Origin: Tetraselmis striata
Lineage: Eukaryota > Chlorophyta > Chlorodendrophyceae > Chlorodendrales > Chlorodendraceae
Assembly: GCA_006384855.1 (NCBI GenBank)
Contig: VCJN01000365.1
Coordinates: 1-64,000 of the forward strand
DNA length: 64,000 nucleotides
Direction of reading: 5' to 3'
Below, piece by piece: positions 41,640 through 54,218 of this stretch (positions within the stretch are counted from its first letter, which is position 1; each line of letters starts with the position of its first letter). Made by a program: the position numbers and the translations under genes. The notes beneath the pieces are model-generated. The model did no database searches. It had not been told where the DNA came from and worked only from the letters and a program-made list of their open reading frames with translations.

Positions 41640-44600
41640 CCCGCCCACCTGTGCATTGCGACGCGTGAAATGTAAATGGGTTGTTTTCTAAGGTGGGGGA
41701 TGTTGGCGCGATGCTGATCGAGCGATCCGTACGTAGATGTTATGCCCGTTCAGGAGACCACGGTTAGGGCGACCGATATGCGAGTGCGTTTTAATGGGTG
41801 TTCTGACTACTATTCGTTCGGTGGCCGCGTTGCATCGTCAGAACCTGGGTATTGTGCGTTAGTCCAGTCGCCGTATCGGGCGCGGGCAGTCGGCGCGCCC
41901 CACCCATGTTGGACATGTGTCCGCGGGGGCGGGGGGGGGGGGGGGGGCGGAGGTGGCAATGACTCCGCGGCCACTATATTTATCTCGGCCCATTTGCCCA
42001 CCGGCTCACAGGGGGAACCGTTTCGGGATCGCATGCGCGAAGAGTTGGCGTGGCTTCATACGACTTATCCGAGGGATATGACCGTGATGGTGAGTGGGGG
42101 GGGGGGGGGGGGGGGGGGGCGGGGGGGAAGGGGGGGGGGCGGGGGTTGGAACATGGATGAAAGGGAGTTGGCGGCTCTACTCAGGCGTTGGCGGTGCCTT
42201 CCCATCGGTAAGCCCATGTGGCCGCGGGATGTATCGGCGCACAAACGCGGCACATGCCGGAGGGGCAGCTGCCTCGTTCTCGACCACTTCATCGCATGGC
42301 CCCTCACCATGGGCCCTTAATCCCCCCTCTCTCGCCCTCGACATGGGTGGACTACTCTTGAAACACCTTCGATAACTTCCATGTCCTGTCTTCTTCCCAT
42401 GTGGGCGCCTTCCGTGAGGATACCCGTCCACCTCCCCTACATGGACGCATATCTGCAAGGTCCGCTCCCAAACCGGCCCACAGTGACTCTCTCTCTGAAT
42501 GGCCGAAGCCGTTCCATGATTTCGTCACCGCTAATCCGTTCGCGGTGCTCGCTCCTCTAGATGCCCCACATGTAGACGGCGGGCCCTCGGGAGGGGGAAA
42601 ATCCCTATAGACACCGGCGCCGACCAATTTATACAAGCAATACGGTCGGCGGCGCGCGGGGTAGGGATGGTTATTACCGCCAAGCCCACGCGTCGTGGCC
42701 TAGGGCCCCCGTTGCAACGGTCTATCATATAATAGGTGCGATTAATCGTCGGCGCATGGCCTTTATGGCGTGCCGGGGGACTCGGGGCCCTCGGGATGCC
42801 GCTCTATCGTCGACATATTACGCTGCTGCACGGGATAAGGTTTGGACACTAGTACGTAATAACCGCCGAGAGGGAGCGGGCCGTGCAAAAAGCGGTTCTG
42901 GATTTTAAGAAGATTGGTGGGAGACGGGAGTCCCGGAAGTGGGTGCGCTTTCTCCGTAAAGGGCAGGGTTCATTTGAGGGCACGAACGACCAGCCAATAC
43001 GCGATCCGGTATCGGGGGTGCGATCCGAGCCGGGCGAAATCAATGCTTGCCGGGCGCGGCACTATTGGGAGCTGCTGCCTTACCCCCACCCGCCCTAGCA
43101 CAACGGGTTGCGATAATTATACCGTGCGGCGTGGGAACACCGCCACGGTACATCGCCACCCATTGCCCCCGCCCTAAACGGGATTAATGGGCATATAGCA
43201 TGGGAGGAACTAGTCAAGGCCATTAGGCGTTTTAAAAATAGTAAGGCCTAGGGGCAGGATGGGATTACTGCGAAGGCTTTAATATTGGCGATACACTACG
43301 TCCGAATAGCCATTTTGGCAAGGCGTTGCTGGCCTTAATTAACGGGATATGGACTAAGAACTATATCCCCCAACAATGGCGTAGCTCGGCCATAGTATCG
43401 GTGCCCCAAAAAGGCGATTCGACCGTTATGGACAATTATAGGAGTATTTCGATATTATGGGTGCCGTCATTACCTAACGCTTGTAAGACGTCTGCCAAGC
43501 TAAAGGGATAACCCGCCGTTGGCAGGCGGGTTTTATGCGGAATGAGGAGGGCCCCATGCAAGTCACCAGCTTGTTCGATACATCGCGGCTCGTCGCCAAG
43601 CGGCGGGTCTACCCACGTACGCGGGATTTATTGACTTCAGGAAGGCATATGACACCGTACCTCGTGAGCTTTTATTCCTAAAAATGCAAGCCAAAGGAGT
43701 CACGGGTAATATGCTTACCTCCATTAAAACTTTATGCATGGATAGTATGGTACGGGTTAGGACAGGGGTGGCCCCAGGAACAATATCAGACCCCATAACA
43801 ATATATAGCGTGGCCTTCGACAGGGGTGCCCCGCTTCCCCCGTCCCAATTAACATATTTATTAACGATATATTCCATGGGGTAGATCATCTAGGTTGTGA
43901 TGTGCCGGGGCGCACCGACACATTATTAGTGGCAAGGCAACCACTAAGGGTGCCATGTCAGTTAAATACGCGGACGACGATGTTGGTATCACATGCTCTT
44001 TCGATTAACCTACATGCCATGTTCACCCACTTCTCGCAATGGGCGGAGACCATTTTATTGGGTTTGGGGTACTCAAGTGTCGGGTGATGGCAGTAGGCCA
44101 ACATTCCGATGAGACCGCGTTGAGACCCCGATGGGAGCTTGGTGGGGGGCGGGGGGGGGGGGGGGGGGGGGGGGGGGCGGATACCGGTTGTAAATGAATA
44201 TAGGTACTTGGGTACGCTCACTAATTCGGATTAAGGTATGCGGCACATAGTAGATGACCGGGTTAAGAAGGGTTCGGTATTAGTCCAGATACGGTATTAG
44301 TCGGTGGACTTGCCATAATTACTATTAATATGCGTATGTCTGTGTTTAAAACCTGTGTACTATCGGGCATAACTTACGGGTGTGAAGTATGGGGCAGGCA
44401 TGGATAGAACTAGCGGCGCAAATAACTTACAGACCTAACTCAATCGGTCGTGCTCGCGGTGCCTTAATATAACAGCGGAGGGAGTAAAAACTCCCCTGGG
44501 GTGGCCACTGCACAAATGATGGGGGAATTGGATATTATTGCGCCCACAGATGCTACGGCCGCCGCGGCACGTGTTAGGGTTACCACCATAACCCTACCTG

Positions 44601-45661
44601 CATACTCCTACCTATACCCGTACTACTCACCTACTTATTATACTCGTACATATCATCCCAAGCCGCATCAGTACTGCCGCAGTAGCGACTAGTACCGCAA
44701 TGCCGCAGCAATACCGTAGAAATATTGCAGCAATGATCGATGACCCAAGACCAGATTGCACTTCCACAGCTTAGCACCTGCGCGCAACCGACTATCAAGC
44801 CGGTAGCCAATCTGCATAAAGCCGTGTACGCCCCGGTACACCGTATCAATTCCTTTGTTGCAAACCTTTTCCTTGCCTACGCTAAAGTATCTCGCCTAAA
44901 GCTTACATCACGGGCTCGGGCATTCCTTGAAGCATCCGACTTGAATACATGTATCATACATTTAGTAGATCAGCCAAGTCAGGCGCGCCCTATCTAACAC
45001 GTGGACGTCGGGGACTGTGCGGTGGTTACATTGACTACCTAGGGCAAACTACGAGTGGAGGCTCCGGCAAGGTCACTAGCCCCGCACGATGCCGCTAAAC
45101 TAGTAAAGGCATCGGTGTGGGCGCGGTACAAATCGTCGGCATTGTTAGCACACACTAAAACTTGTAGTAGTATATATGTCTAGGCGTCTTGTGCGTCAAA
45201 CCCGCTGCCACAGTATGGTGTGGGTGTCCCCGCATGTTGTGGTCGGGCTATACATTATGATACAATTACGCACCCGAGTATTTCCAACTGCCCGCCGATT
45301 GGCTCGGATTCATGCCATGCCTGAGCGGTTCCTTGAACACTGCCATGCATGTGGCGGAGGTGAATTGGAGATTATCGAACACATGTTGGTGGAGTGCCTG
45401 TGGTGGGGGTATCATTGTCATAATTTGGGGTTGTCATTTACGGAGTTCATGGATTTTATTTGTAGTCACGTTATTGCGTCGACACCCGAGGACTTAAATG
45501 CTTTTATTTTGGGCGCCCCCCTTCACGGCACCCTGGATTTTACTGGGAATGGGAATTTCCATTTATGGCGTCAGGCCCTCCCTCACATTGCCTTTTTTGT
45601 ATGTATCGCACTCCCGAAATGCTTTGCTCCGCGGGATGGGGCTTGCTCCAACTCGAATTAA
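41640..45661 (+). pseudogene. APE-type LINE ORF2: endonuclease, reverse transcriptase and C-terminal knuckle
   Basis: The endonuclease part (about 41740-42310) starts PVQETTVRATDMRVRFNG, has ATIFISAHLPTG and a DMTVMV strand that should end in GGDWN. A G-rich expansion (42089-42140) now separates VMV from WNMDERELAALL, and LDHFIAW may be the end of the domain. The RT has EELVKAIRRFKNSKA-stop-GQDGIT (43210-43270), PQQWRSSAIVSVPQKGDSTV and NYRSIS (43368-43450). It continues with FIDFRKAYDTVPRELLFLKM (43620-43687), INIFINDIF-like residues and KYADDDVGIT (the YADD box, about 43955-43990). NEYRYLGTLTNSD lies after a G tract (44149-44176). The C-terminus (45176-45661) has CHACGGGELEIIEHMLVEC. Many stops and frameshifts are present. 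Confidence 0.78.
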
Positions 45662-45960
45662 TGTACTCAAACGGGTAGATAGGGCGGACCTTTCGTGGTG
45701 AGTGCGGGGTATTCTTATGTCAATGGTTTAGACGTACGGTGATCCAACATCAGTGTTGGAAATTCTGTCACTGGTCTTCAATTAGTCGTGCAGAATGCTT
45801 CGGCAATTTGCTTGTTGACTAAAACGGAACACTGCATAAACGCCCACCCAGGGCTTTCCGTGACTGGATCACTGCATAAACGGCCGTCGTAGAGATGCTG
45901 CAAGGGTTTAGGGTCACTGGTGCCAGTCCTGTCCCGGGGGGGGGGAGGGGGGGCGAAACG
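45662..45960 (+). mobile_element. 3' UTR of the APE-type LINE
   Basis: Sequence from about 45500 to 45940 is repeated in inverted orientation at 54970-55415, which marks this as the element's 3' end. It finishes in a short G-rich run near 45937-45953. Confidence 0.75.
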
Positions 45961-46045
45961 AGAAAATGAGTGCAGGTAGTCGCTACTACCCGTATGAGGA
46001 TATATTCTGATAAACGACTGTGGTTATCCTGATAAAGTGAAATGC

Positions 46046-46962
46046 GGCGACTCTTGCTTGTACCCGGCCGCAGCCGAAAATAATCGTACTGGTACCGGTA
46101 CGAAATTTATGATGCGTTGCTGTGCGACTACGAGCCGTAGTCGCTAAACACCGTACTATCAAACCGAATCGTAATAACCGTAAATCGCTGATATTTGCGG
46201 CTGAAGAATTGCGGCCGGCCGCGCTAGCCGCAAATATGGCCATATTTGCGGCTGACGAAAATCGGGGTCAGCCAGACGTAAATCGAAATAGTATTTAGCG
46301 CTTTACATATATATTCTGCCAATGTACACACCGACCGCAAACCTCCACTAAGCGGACGACACCCGCCGCCCGCCTGCGTCCAAGCCCCCCCCCCCCCCTT
46401 CGCCCGGCGGGGACCCCGACGAGCGCGCATGATGGCGCGCTAATGGCACCATGCCGGGTCAAAGAGTTTGAACTTTTAAACTATGAAGACCATGTACCTT
46501 CGTTGGCGAGGCATTCAAATTTCGTCTCTAGCTCGTGCAATTATTGTCGCTCTCCTCCCACGACCCTCTTCACACGGGTGCATCGCCCACACACATCGCT
46601 CGTCGCCATGGCCGCGGACTCGCCCCAGGACACGACTCCCCACCTCGAGGCCGGGCATGCCAATGAGTCCCTTGAGGAGTTGGAGGAGGAGGAACTCGTC
46701 GAAGAGGAGTATGGCAGCGGTGGTAGCGACGCTGGCCGGGGCGACGAAGAGGATGGCGACGAGAATCTTGACGATGGCGATCATGGGGACGCCCATGAGC
46801 GACGTGTTAACGGTTGCTCCGTGGTTCCAGACCGCTTGCCTCGCGGCCGTATGTATGCAGTCGTAGTAAACAACCGAAATTTGCGAATCGTACGGATTTC
46901 CCGTACCCGTATACATATTTACGGCTACGGGCCACGGCTGCGGTAGGGTACAAGAAAAGGCC
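46046..46962. mobile_element. TIR element of the 'TACCCGGCCGCAGCCG' family, copy A (917 bp)
   Basis: The left end contains CTTGTACCCGGCCGCAGCCG (46057-46076). The right end, inverted, reads GGCCTTTTCTTGTACCC followed by TACCGCAGCCG. Copy B (56138-57464) shares the ends and most of the interior. The right boundary GGCC followed by TTA resembles PIF/Harbinger ends; the left GGCG is mutated. Inside, a plus-strand frame (46443-46946) with a Glu-rich segment is partly conserved in B (56892-57182). This may be a short coding gene: the start at 46609 reads MAADSPQDTTPHLEAGHANE. Confidence 0.7.
46609..46946 (+). CDS. Acidic small ORF in repeat copy A
   Basis: From ATG at 46609 (CGCCATGGCC context) the frame encodes about 112 residues: MAADSPQDTTPHLEAGHANE, a Glu-rich run (LEELEEEELVEEEYG), Asp/Gly-rich residues, and an end read into the right TIR (RIVRISRTRIHIYGYG). 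The counterpart in copy B starts with the same GTCGCCATGGCCGC context but is frameshifted. Whether this is translated is unknown; it may be a short TE or captured gene exon. Confidence 0.35.
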
Positions 46963-47107
46963 TTAGTACTACAGCAGGGATAAAGCGGCTGCATGAGAAG
47001 TGAGAAGTGGGAAGACACTACCCGTAATACCTGGTACAACCGGGATGAATAAAAGCATTCGAATATCTTGAATGTTCCGTCGACTCGTCACTGCCATATG
47101 CTTTTCC

Positions 47108-49649
47108 CTAGCTTTCCGGCTAACGCTAGATTGGTGTACCCGGGTTCACTAAACAGATACATGTCGTCGACCGGCCATATCACACTCGAGGTTTAATCGT
47201 TTTTCCTCGTCCTTCCAGTATGTTGATGCTAACTCATCTCTCTAGCTGCGGTAGAGAGTAGAAACCCTAACAGGGTTTCTGGACCGTCATCTGGAAACCC
47301 TAAAATCGGGATATCGGCCAGATTTCGGCGATAATCTCAGCGAAAAACTTTATGCGCTGATTCCTCTATCACCCAGGGGGAGTGCCGCACCCAAACCACC
47401 ATGATTCCCGGGCCTTTTGGTCCCTATTGGCCATGGAAGATGGGATGTTGGTACAGTGGGCGGGGTGGCGGCCATCGTCGGGGTCGACGGCGGCCGATAA
47501 ATTATCGACAAAAGATAGAAAAATGCAAAAAAATACGTAAAATATTTCTGAAAATGCAAGACACTCATATAATGATAACCATCAATGCCCAGAAAGATAG
47601 AATTACACAGAGGGATGAGTTTACATGTCCAGTACACGGTTGGTGTTGATGGTGGGAGGGTTGGCGGGTCCAATCTTGGCCCATCCATCCGCATGCAGGT
47701 GGGCTGCAACATGCATGGCGAAGCATGGGCGGGTGCAGAGGGATGAGCACACAGGGGCGCCGCAGCCAGAGCAAATGCTACGGACCAGGTTGCGGCGGCA
47801 TTCCACACACTGCCTATGCTTGGCGCGTTCTTTGCCATTCTTGAACTTGCTGGGGGTGTTCTCAGGGTTGGGAGCGGAGTACATTGTAGCTGTGAGCTTG
47901 GTGCCTTTTGTGTGCCAGCCCTCATCAAACGCGCGGGGCACTCCAGAGGGTCCGTCACCTGTCTCAGTATCAAAGGGACTAGGAGCACTGCAATGAGAGC
48001 TCTTTGAGCTGCGGGTAGTTGCACGGCTGCGGGGGACAGGCGAGGTGCTGTGCAGGCCAGATGCAGAGCCCATCATCTCAGCCCTCCCCTCCGCAACCAG
48101 CGCGTCCGCCATGGCGCACTTCCACTCATGACGCGTCATGTCCTTGTTGTTGGTGAAAGAAGTGTAGCACAGGTAGGCGTTGGATTCGGCCACTGCAACG
48201 GTGTACAGCCAGAACCGGAGCACAGCACTATGGGGGCCCCAGCCAGTGGCAACAGAGTGGGGGCCCACACTCAGCTTGTTGTTGATGTCCACCGCGTTGA
48301 AGTGCTGCCGATAGGTGGCGTGGCTCTCCCGTTGCTCCACCTCGTAGCGGTACTTGTGTACGCGGCCGTCCTTGTACTTGGACTTCAGTCGCTCCACAGG
48401 CGGTGTGATAGCATCACTGCAGCATGTATGCACAAGGAGCATGGGTTGGGTATCCTGCCAGGCGGAGGCATAGACCATGCAGCACTCACCAGTAGTCGTT
48501 CAGCGCCTCCACCCAGTCCTGGCATGTCTCGCTGTACTGACTGTCAGGCAGGTCCCCAGGGTCGCCCCAGAAGCGAAAGTACGCGCGCCACTCGTTGAAG
48601 CGGCGCTGTGTCATCAGCGCAGCGAAGCCATAGCGGGTGGGCAGCGCCTTGATGGAGGGCACTGCATGGTTGTCCCACAGCTCCTCCAGCGACACCGTCG
48701 AGTGAAGCGTCATCGCGAGTAGAACCGCCAGGAAGACCTTGAACTCCGCCAGGGAGAAGGGGACGACACTGCTCCCCCCCCTTCTCGGTGTGGCGGCGCT
48801 GGTTCACGGCATCGACGGCGCGCGACATCGCGCCGAGGGGGAACCACTGCCAGAAGTGCCATGCCACGCCCGCCTGCGCCGCCTCACTGTGGTTGCGGCG
48901 GTAGTGGCCGGAACGTGGGGGGTACGCTCTGGCCTGCTCACGCTGACAGCGGTAGCAAGAGGCGGGTTCCCAGTCAGGCGGCGGAAGCTCGGTGGGGGTG
49001 GGGCGAGGGGTTGGTGCCGCGGGATATTCGTCGGGTTCGGCGGATCACCAGCGGGCTCGGCATCGGCGTCCGCAAACGCATCCAGCAGCTGCTGGTTGGC
49101 CGCCTGCACCTCCTCCAAGTCAAAGGTGGTCGGACCCACCCGCCTGTGCTCCGCGGGGGCCGCTGCTGGGGCGGGGGGGACGAGGGCGGCAGCATTGAGG
49201 CTGACCTCACGCTCTATCTCAGGGTGATCTTTGGCGAAAGTGACGCGATGCCACGCGCCAGAGTGGCCACAGACGACGCCGCGCAGCGTGACACCCGCCA
49301 CGGGCTCCCCTGGGTGGGCAGCAACCCATACCTTCTTGGCGGCGTCGGTTAGATCACCGAAACGGACAGTAATGGCCGTTCCGAGGGGCAGCCGCATGGT
49401 GGGCAGGTGGTGGTGGTGGCGGCGGCGGAGCCCGTGATCTGCTGGGCCCATCGCATGCGCATTGTGGGCATATGGCCAACCCCCGCCGCGAAAACTATAT
49501 CCCAGCTGCCTTGGGGTGTCAGCTACGAGGCCTGACCGTTGGTTCCGGTTGGGACGACCTCCGTTGCTCAGAAATTCTATTTAACTATCTAGTGCACCTA
49601 GGTGCACTATAGGTGTACCGGGGTTCACGTCCGTTAGCCGGAAAGCTAG
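47108..49649 (-). mobile_element. piggyBac-like DNA transposon (about 2.54 kb)
   Basis: CTAGCTTTCCGGCTAACG at 47108-47125 is repeated exactly in inverted orientation at 49632-49649. Inside each lies a GTGTACCCGGGTTCAC-like palindrome. The interval contains a minus-strand piggyBac-like transposase (47621-49451). The left end reads CCCTAGC, resembling the CCCTAG ends of known piggyBac elements, but no TTAA duplication is visible, so the outer boundary may be a few bases off. Confidence 0.6.
47621..49451 (-). pseudogene. piggyBac-like transposase, internally deleted and frameshifted
   Basis: Read leftwards: an N-terminal frame (49451-49010) with VWVAAHPGEPVAGVTLRGVV, a chromatin-module-like strand; a register change near 49010; then VAWHFWQWFPLGAMSRAVDA (48870-48800). 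A C-tract frameshift at 48773-48780 and SLEELWDN...RRFNEWRAYFRFWGDPGDLP (48690-48540) follow. The piece NDYW at 48486 is followed by GTGAGT. The next frame (48478-47621) has the DINNKLSVG and GPHSAVLRFWLYTVAVAESN parts found after the last catalytic Asp. It ends with a Cys-rich domain, CVECRRNLVRSICSGCGAPV then CSSLCTRPCFAMHVAAH. The first catalytic Asp region between NDYW and VYASAW is missing, so the protein cannot be active. Confidence 0.7.
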
Positions 49650-50977
49650 TAGTCGCTACGGGCATTTGATTTTTTACATCAGTGCTTTATGTGCAATGAA
49701 CATGGTCGCTATGCGCTCTACATCACAGATAGCTTGCAGTACGGGTAGTAGCGGGATGGGATTTACCCCGTTTGTAGGCCCTGGTCGGTGACTCCCTGAC
49801 TGTAATGGCTTCGTCAGACAGCGACTACCTGTATTAAGGATTAGTCGCTGGTCGCTACTCGTTGATAAATTTTCAATATTGTACTACTGCAGGACCGGAC
49901 CGGTAAGTACCGCCTGGAGCAGTGTCATGTTCTTATCATCGGTCTTTCGGATGTAATAAATTTTAGCATCAGATGTAATTAATTATTTATGGCATCTCCT
50001 GGTAGGACTATGTAAGGATATAATTACATGAGCAAGCAGCAGAGGGCGATATCAGGGAATCACCAAACAAAAGGACAGTAAGAAGGTCTACCAGGTAAGG
50101 ATTAATCCTTAATTGAATGATGCAGCTAGGACATGTAATCATCATTGAGTGCAAGTCAGTGACTGCAATTAATACTACAGTGAAACAGCACTTGTAGTCG
50201 CTACGAGTACATAACAGCAGTGTTGGGTGATCCATACTCCCTATGCCTGATTGCCCGTACAGGTACGGGTGCCGATGCACTTGGAAGATTAACGCATTTT
50301 CTGCTAAGAACGTGCCATGCCGTTAATGGCTCGAGTTTCTCGAAGTGATAACGGATATATGACGAAATTAGGACCTTAGCCAGCATCACTTCCATTTCTA
50401 CATCAAATTTTCGCGTTCTTCAAATTGCGTCGGCACCGCTGGTAGCAATATTCGCTTCTATCTGCTGACTGGTACGTCCTCTCCTGCTTTCACTTCTTTC
50501 ATCAGATAGCGGTAGGTTTGTTACTGGCATTTCGTAATTCATCACCAGTAGCCGCTACCCGACTAGTCACACAGTATCGGGACGACATCTACTTAGGATT
50601 AGCGACTATCGTTGGCGTCGACTAGTTGTTCCCTTGGTGCGAGGTCAATGCGATCACAACTGCTCGCACCCGCTCACTACGCAGCTGAGAGTGACTAGCA
50701 GTCCCCTCGCTCGAGAACCTCTCACTAGAAACCACAAACGAACAGGCTCGGGTTCGCAAGCCGGTACTGGCCGTTCATTAGCCTCGGCGTATTGGGAAGT
50801 TTTTTACCGCCCCCCGCTCCACGCGGTAAATAGCGCCTATCAAGGCAGCTTCACCTTGGCGCTCGTCGGTCCCAAGACCGCCGAGGCACGTCTTGACACC
50901 GCGCTATGCAGGCCTGGCCAGCCACGCCCTCGGCGGAAGTCAGTCTACACAGACCTGGACTCCAGCTTGGATTGCAC
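49650..50977. other. Spacer and likely 5' region of the zinc-finger gene
   Basis: 49650-50630 is AT-richer with several GTAGTCGCTAC phrases and no gene. 50020-50075 matches 56391-56450 (ACATGAGC(A/T)AGCAGCAGA). 50640-50977 is a plausible 5' UTR or promoter of the gene at 50978. A TTTACCGC ... GCGGTAAA stem (about 50801-50830) is visible. No TATA box was fixed. Confidence 0.5.
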
Positions 50978-53900
50978 ATGGCAGCGTCAACTGCACCGGT
51001 CACAGAGTCCTCGCCGCTGTTGCCGGCATCCCGCGCTGCAGGAGACTGCTGCATGAGGAAGCAGCGCCCGCCGTATTCTGGGGGCGGCCGTACGGCTGCT
51101 TGGTACGGGGTTGCCCCGTCTCCTGTTCCAGCAGGAGTACAGCAGCAACGCAGCACTCTCGGCGACTTAGAGTCCGGGATATTGGATGCAGTGGTGCGGG
51201 ATGACAGTGCAGTGATAACAGCTGCCGTTCAGTTGGGAGTGTCGCCCGAGACGACGCTGCTTTGGAACCCGTGGCGCAGGAGTGACGGAGGAAATCTCGA
51301 GCAGCCGGCGACCTTTGGTGATCAGCTCGTCCCCACCTCCCAACTCTCATCGCCTCGTCCTAGAAAGTTCATCGATTAGTCGATCAGGGCTCGTGATCCT
51401 TCCGTTTCACTTAGTCTGCACACTGCCCACGTTAGTCCAACACCGTGCCTTGTCATCGCCAATATAAGCTGCCTCAAAAAGCTATTTGCCGCCGATAACC
51501 AATAGCCGATCACAACGCCACCATTCATCGGTAGTAATCGCGGTTGCTTTGGTCTGACCAACTATTTCGCCCTCGGCCGGTTCACAGGACATCCCCTCGT
51601 TCCGAGAACTGGCGTGAGGCGCAGCCTGTTGTGCCTGGCCGCATTCCACGGTTCGGTAGCAGTGGCGCGCTGCCTGCTTGGTCTCGGTGCAAACCCCCTC
51701 TTGGCCTCCCCCGACGATGGCTACACCGCTCTCCACGCGGCCGCCGAAGCTGGTCACGAGAACACTATCAAGCTGCTACTGGAGCACGGTGCCGACCACG
51801 AGGCGGTCGATTGCCGTGGGCTGCGGCCGCTGGAGCTGCAGCTGCTTGCCGCTCAGAGGAAGCACAAAGAAAAGCTCGAGCAGCAACAGGAGCAGCAGCG
51901 TCGCGCACAGGCGCAGCACGAGCCGTGTCAACTGTCACAGGAATTTCTCCTGTCGTTGAGAATGCGTGATATGACCACCGTTGTGACGGATCCTTCGTAC
52001 GACGACTTCGAGGTGGCAGTGGTGCGTGTCGACCAGTGTATTTTGTATTTTGCTCTGTCGAATCGAGTCTTACACCCATCCCCGTGCTCCGCCGGCTCCT
52101 TATTGTTTTCATGTTTTTTTTATCATCAGTACTCCCCGAGCCGCAGAAGGCATTCACAATGATGTCTAAGACGTTTCCATGACATTATATTCATGATATA
52201 CTACTAGTGATATTTGTGTGACGCCTCGGTACAAGTATTGTGGTCGTCGGAGAACTCGATGCAACACATGTTGCGGTGTGTTGCTTCGTCGTTGCCAAAA
52301 AAAAAAAAGCCTTGCCCCTTCAGTCGTTGCAGGAACATGGCCCGGAGAGGGGGGGGGGGGGGGGGGGTTCAATATCCAACTCGCAGCTTCTAGACTGTAT
52401 GAACTAGCGAGAGTCATTCAGCTAAATAAGGTCGCAGCCTGATAGAGCACCTCGGCCGTCGCCGGTGCAGCAATCTACGAAGGGTAGCGTCGACATCGGA
52501 AACTGCGAATGGTTGACGTTGGAAACGGTGAAAAGTATGGCATCCATATGTGTGACACGACGTATTCTCTGCCATATTCGCCATTGCAGGGACCACACGT
52601 CCCAGATCCAACCGGTGGCGCCAATTCAGACATCAGTAAGCCCGAGTTCTCTACAGACCACTTTCGCATCAACTGCTTCAAGGTGCTCAAGTGCACAAAG
52701 ACACATGCCCATGATTGGACCGAGTGCCCCTTCGTGCACCCTGGAGAGAAGGCGCGCCGTAGGAGCCCGAGCGAGTTTCCGTACACCAGCGCCGCATGCC
52801 CAGACTTCAGAAAGGTACCTGCGAATAAATACCTTGACAATCCCTGCTTTCTCGGCATGCGTTCAAGTACAATAGTTAGTCTCATATCTATCTCCCCTTT
52901 CTTGTGACCACTCTGAACCACAAATTCTGCTCTGTTGTATGGCAGGGCGTCTGCCGCCGCGGAGACCTCTGTAACTTTTCCCATGGAGTGTTTGAGTGCT
53001 GGCTGCACCCCTCGCGCTACCGTACACAGATGTGCAAGGACGCACCGCATTGCACACGCCGTGTGTGCTTCTTCGCGCATTCCCACAGTGAGCTTCGCAA
53101 CCCATCCTCTGAAACTCACTTCACCCCGCCGTCTTCAGTCTCCAATGCACCATCGCCAGCTCGTTCGCCCCTTTCATGCGCACCAAGTTCCAAGGTTAGT
53201 CTTTCACCCGAGGTGAGCCGCTTGTAAATCCAGGCAACACAGATGGCAACCTGATCCTCCATTACATGACTGATTTGTGAGAATCTCACGTTGTGCCCTG
53301 CCACCGCAGAAGGAAAGTTCCTTGTCCAACGTGGCCGGCATTGCCAATGGGGCCAATGCCCTGCTGAGCCTTCTACCAGCAGGCACCGCGCAGGCTGATC
53401 ATCCAATCCCTCAGACGCGCCAACAGTCTGATGACGCTGTGACCTCCCGGGGGTCATTCCCACAACATCAATCGCCCGCGGGCAGCGTGAACCATGGCTT
53501 GCATCGCGCCTCCAACGGAGGCTATTCCCCATCATTTGGGAGCCCCTCGTGGCGGACTCAGAGTTCTGCGAACCTCAGCCCACAGTCTCTGGCCTGGCCC
53601 CATCAAAGCTCGCCGCAAGCAAGCTACTACCCCAACATGTATCTTGGAAGTGAACACGAAGATGCAAATGACAAGGGCGCCATCATCAAACCCATGGCAA
53701 GCGCATGGTTTCCCTGTGAACCTTCAGCAGACATGGTGCCTTGCAGCCGCCGCAGCAGCGAAGAAGACAAGAAACTTCCAAAACCTGACGGTGCCAAGTA
53801 CTCCCCACCTGGCTACGGAGGCACCCTGGAGACAGCTGAGACCTGTTGCCATGGCACTTTCGCATCCAGCAGTATCGGCCCCAGACCAGTGTTGAAGCGC

Positions 53901-54218
53901 TGCTACACAGACAACGCCAAGTACGACCTGCCGGGCTCAGGTGCTCAAAGAGTCCAGGAGCCTCAGGTGGAGCGCAGCGCCAACTCGGTCCCATCTCAGA
54001 CGACCTACAATCCCGCCACGATCCAGAGCCAGCAATATGGGTCCGGCTTGTTGTTGCAGCCACGGTCCAGCTGCAAGCCGCTTCCTTTACAGCGTCAGCC
54101 GCATCGACCCGTGCATATGAACACTCAGGAGGATGAGCTCAATCGAGTCACTTCCCGCGACTTGCTGGATGTTTCGTGGGTCGAGAGCCTGACATGCCAG
54201 GACAATCCAGGCGTCTGA
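50978..54218 (+). CDS. Plant-type RR-TZF protein: ankyrin repeats plus tandem CCCH zinc fingers
   Basis: Probable exons: 50978-51317, 51588-52021, 52590-52814, 52946-53194, 53310-54218, all joined in frame across GT-AG introns for about 718 residues. Ankyrin repeats lie at about residues 124-190 ([33 protein letters not shown]), with a less clear one before them. A Gln/Glu helix follows, then the CHCH motif (C293, H299, C304, H308) in [18 protein letters not shown]. Finger 1 is C328-X7-C336-X5-C342-X3-H346 and finger 2 is C363-X5-C369-X4-C374-X3-H378. The last 300 residues are Ser/Pro/Gln-rich and disordered. In plants such proteins bind RNA, shuttle to cytoplasmic granules and act in stress and hormone responses; here that is by analogy. 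Start codon and the exon 2 donor (52013 is an alternative) are the least certain points. Confidence 0.9.

Noticed and set aside
47261-47280. Hairpin GAAACCCTAACAGGGTTTC as a terminator
   Set aside because: The stem is 8 bp without a T run, and this is eukaryotic DNA; it may be chance or a telomere-like phrase.
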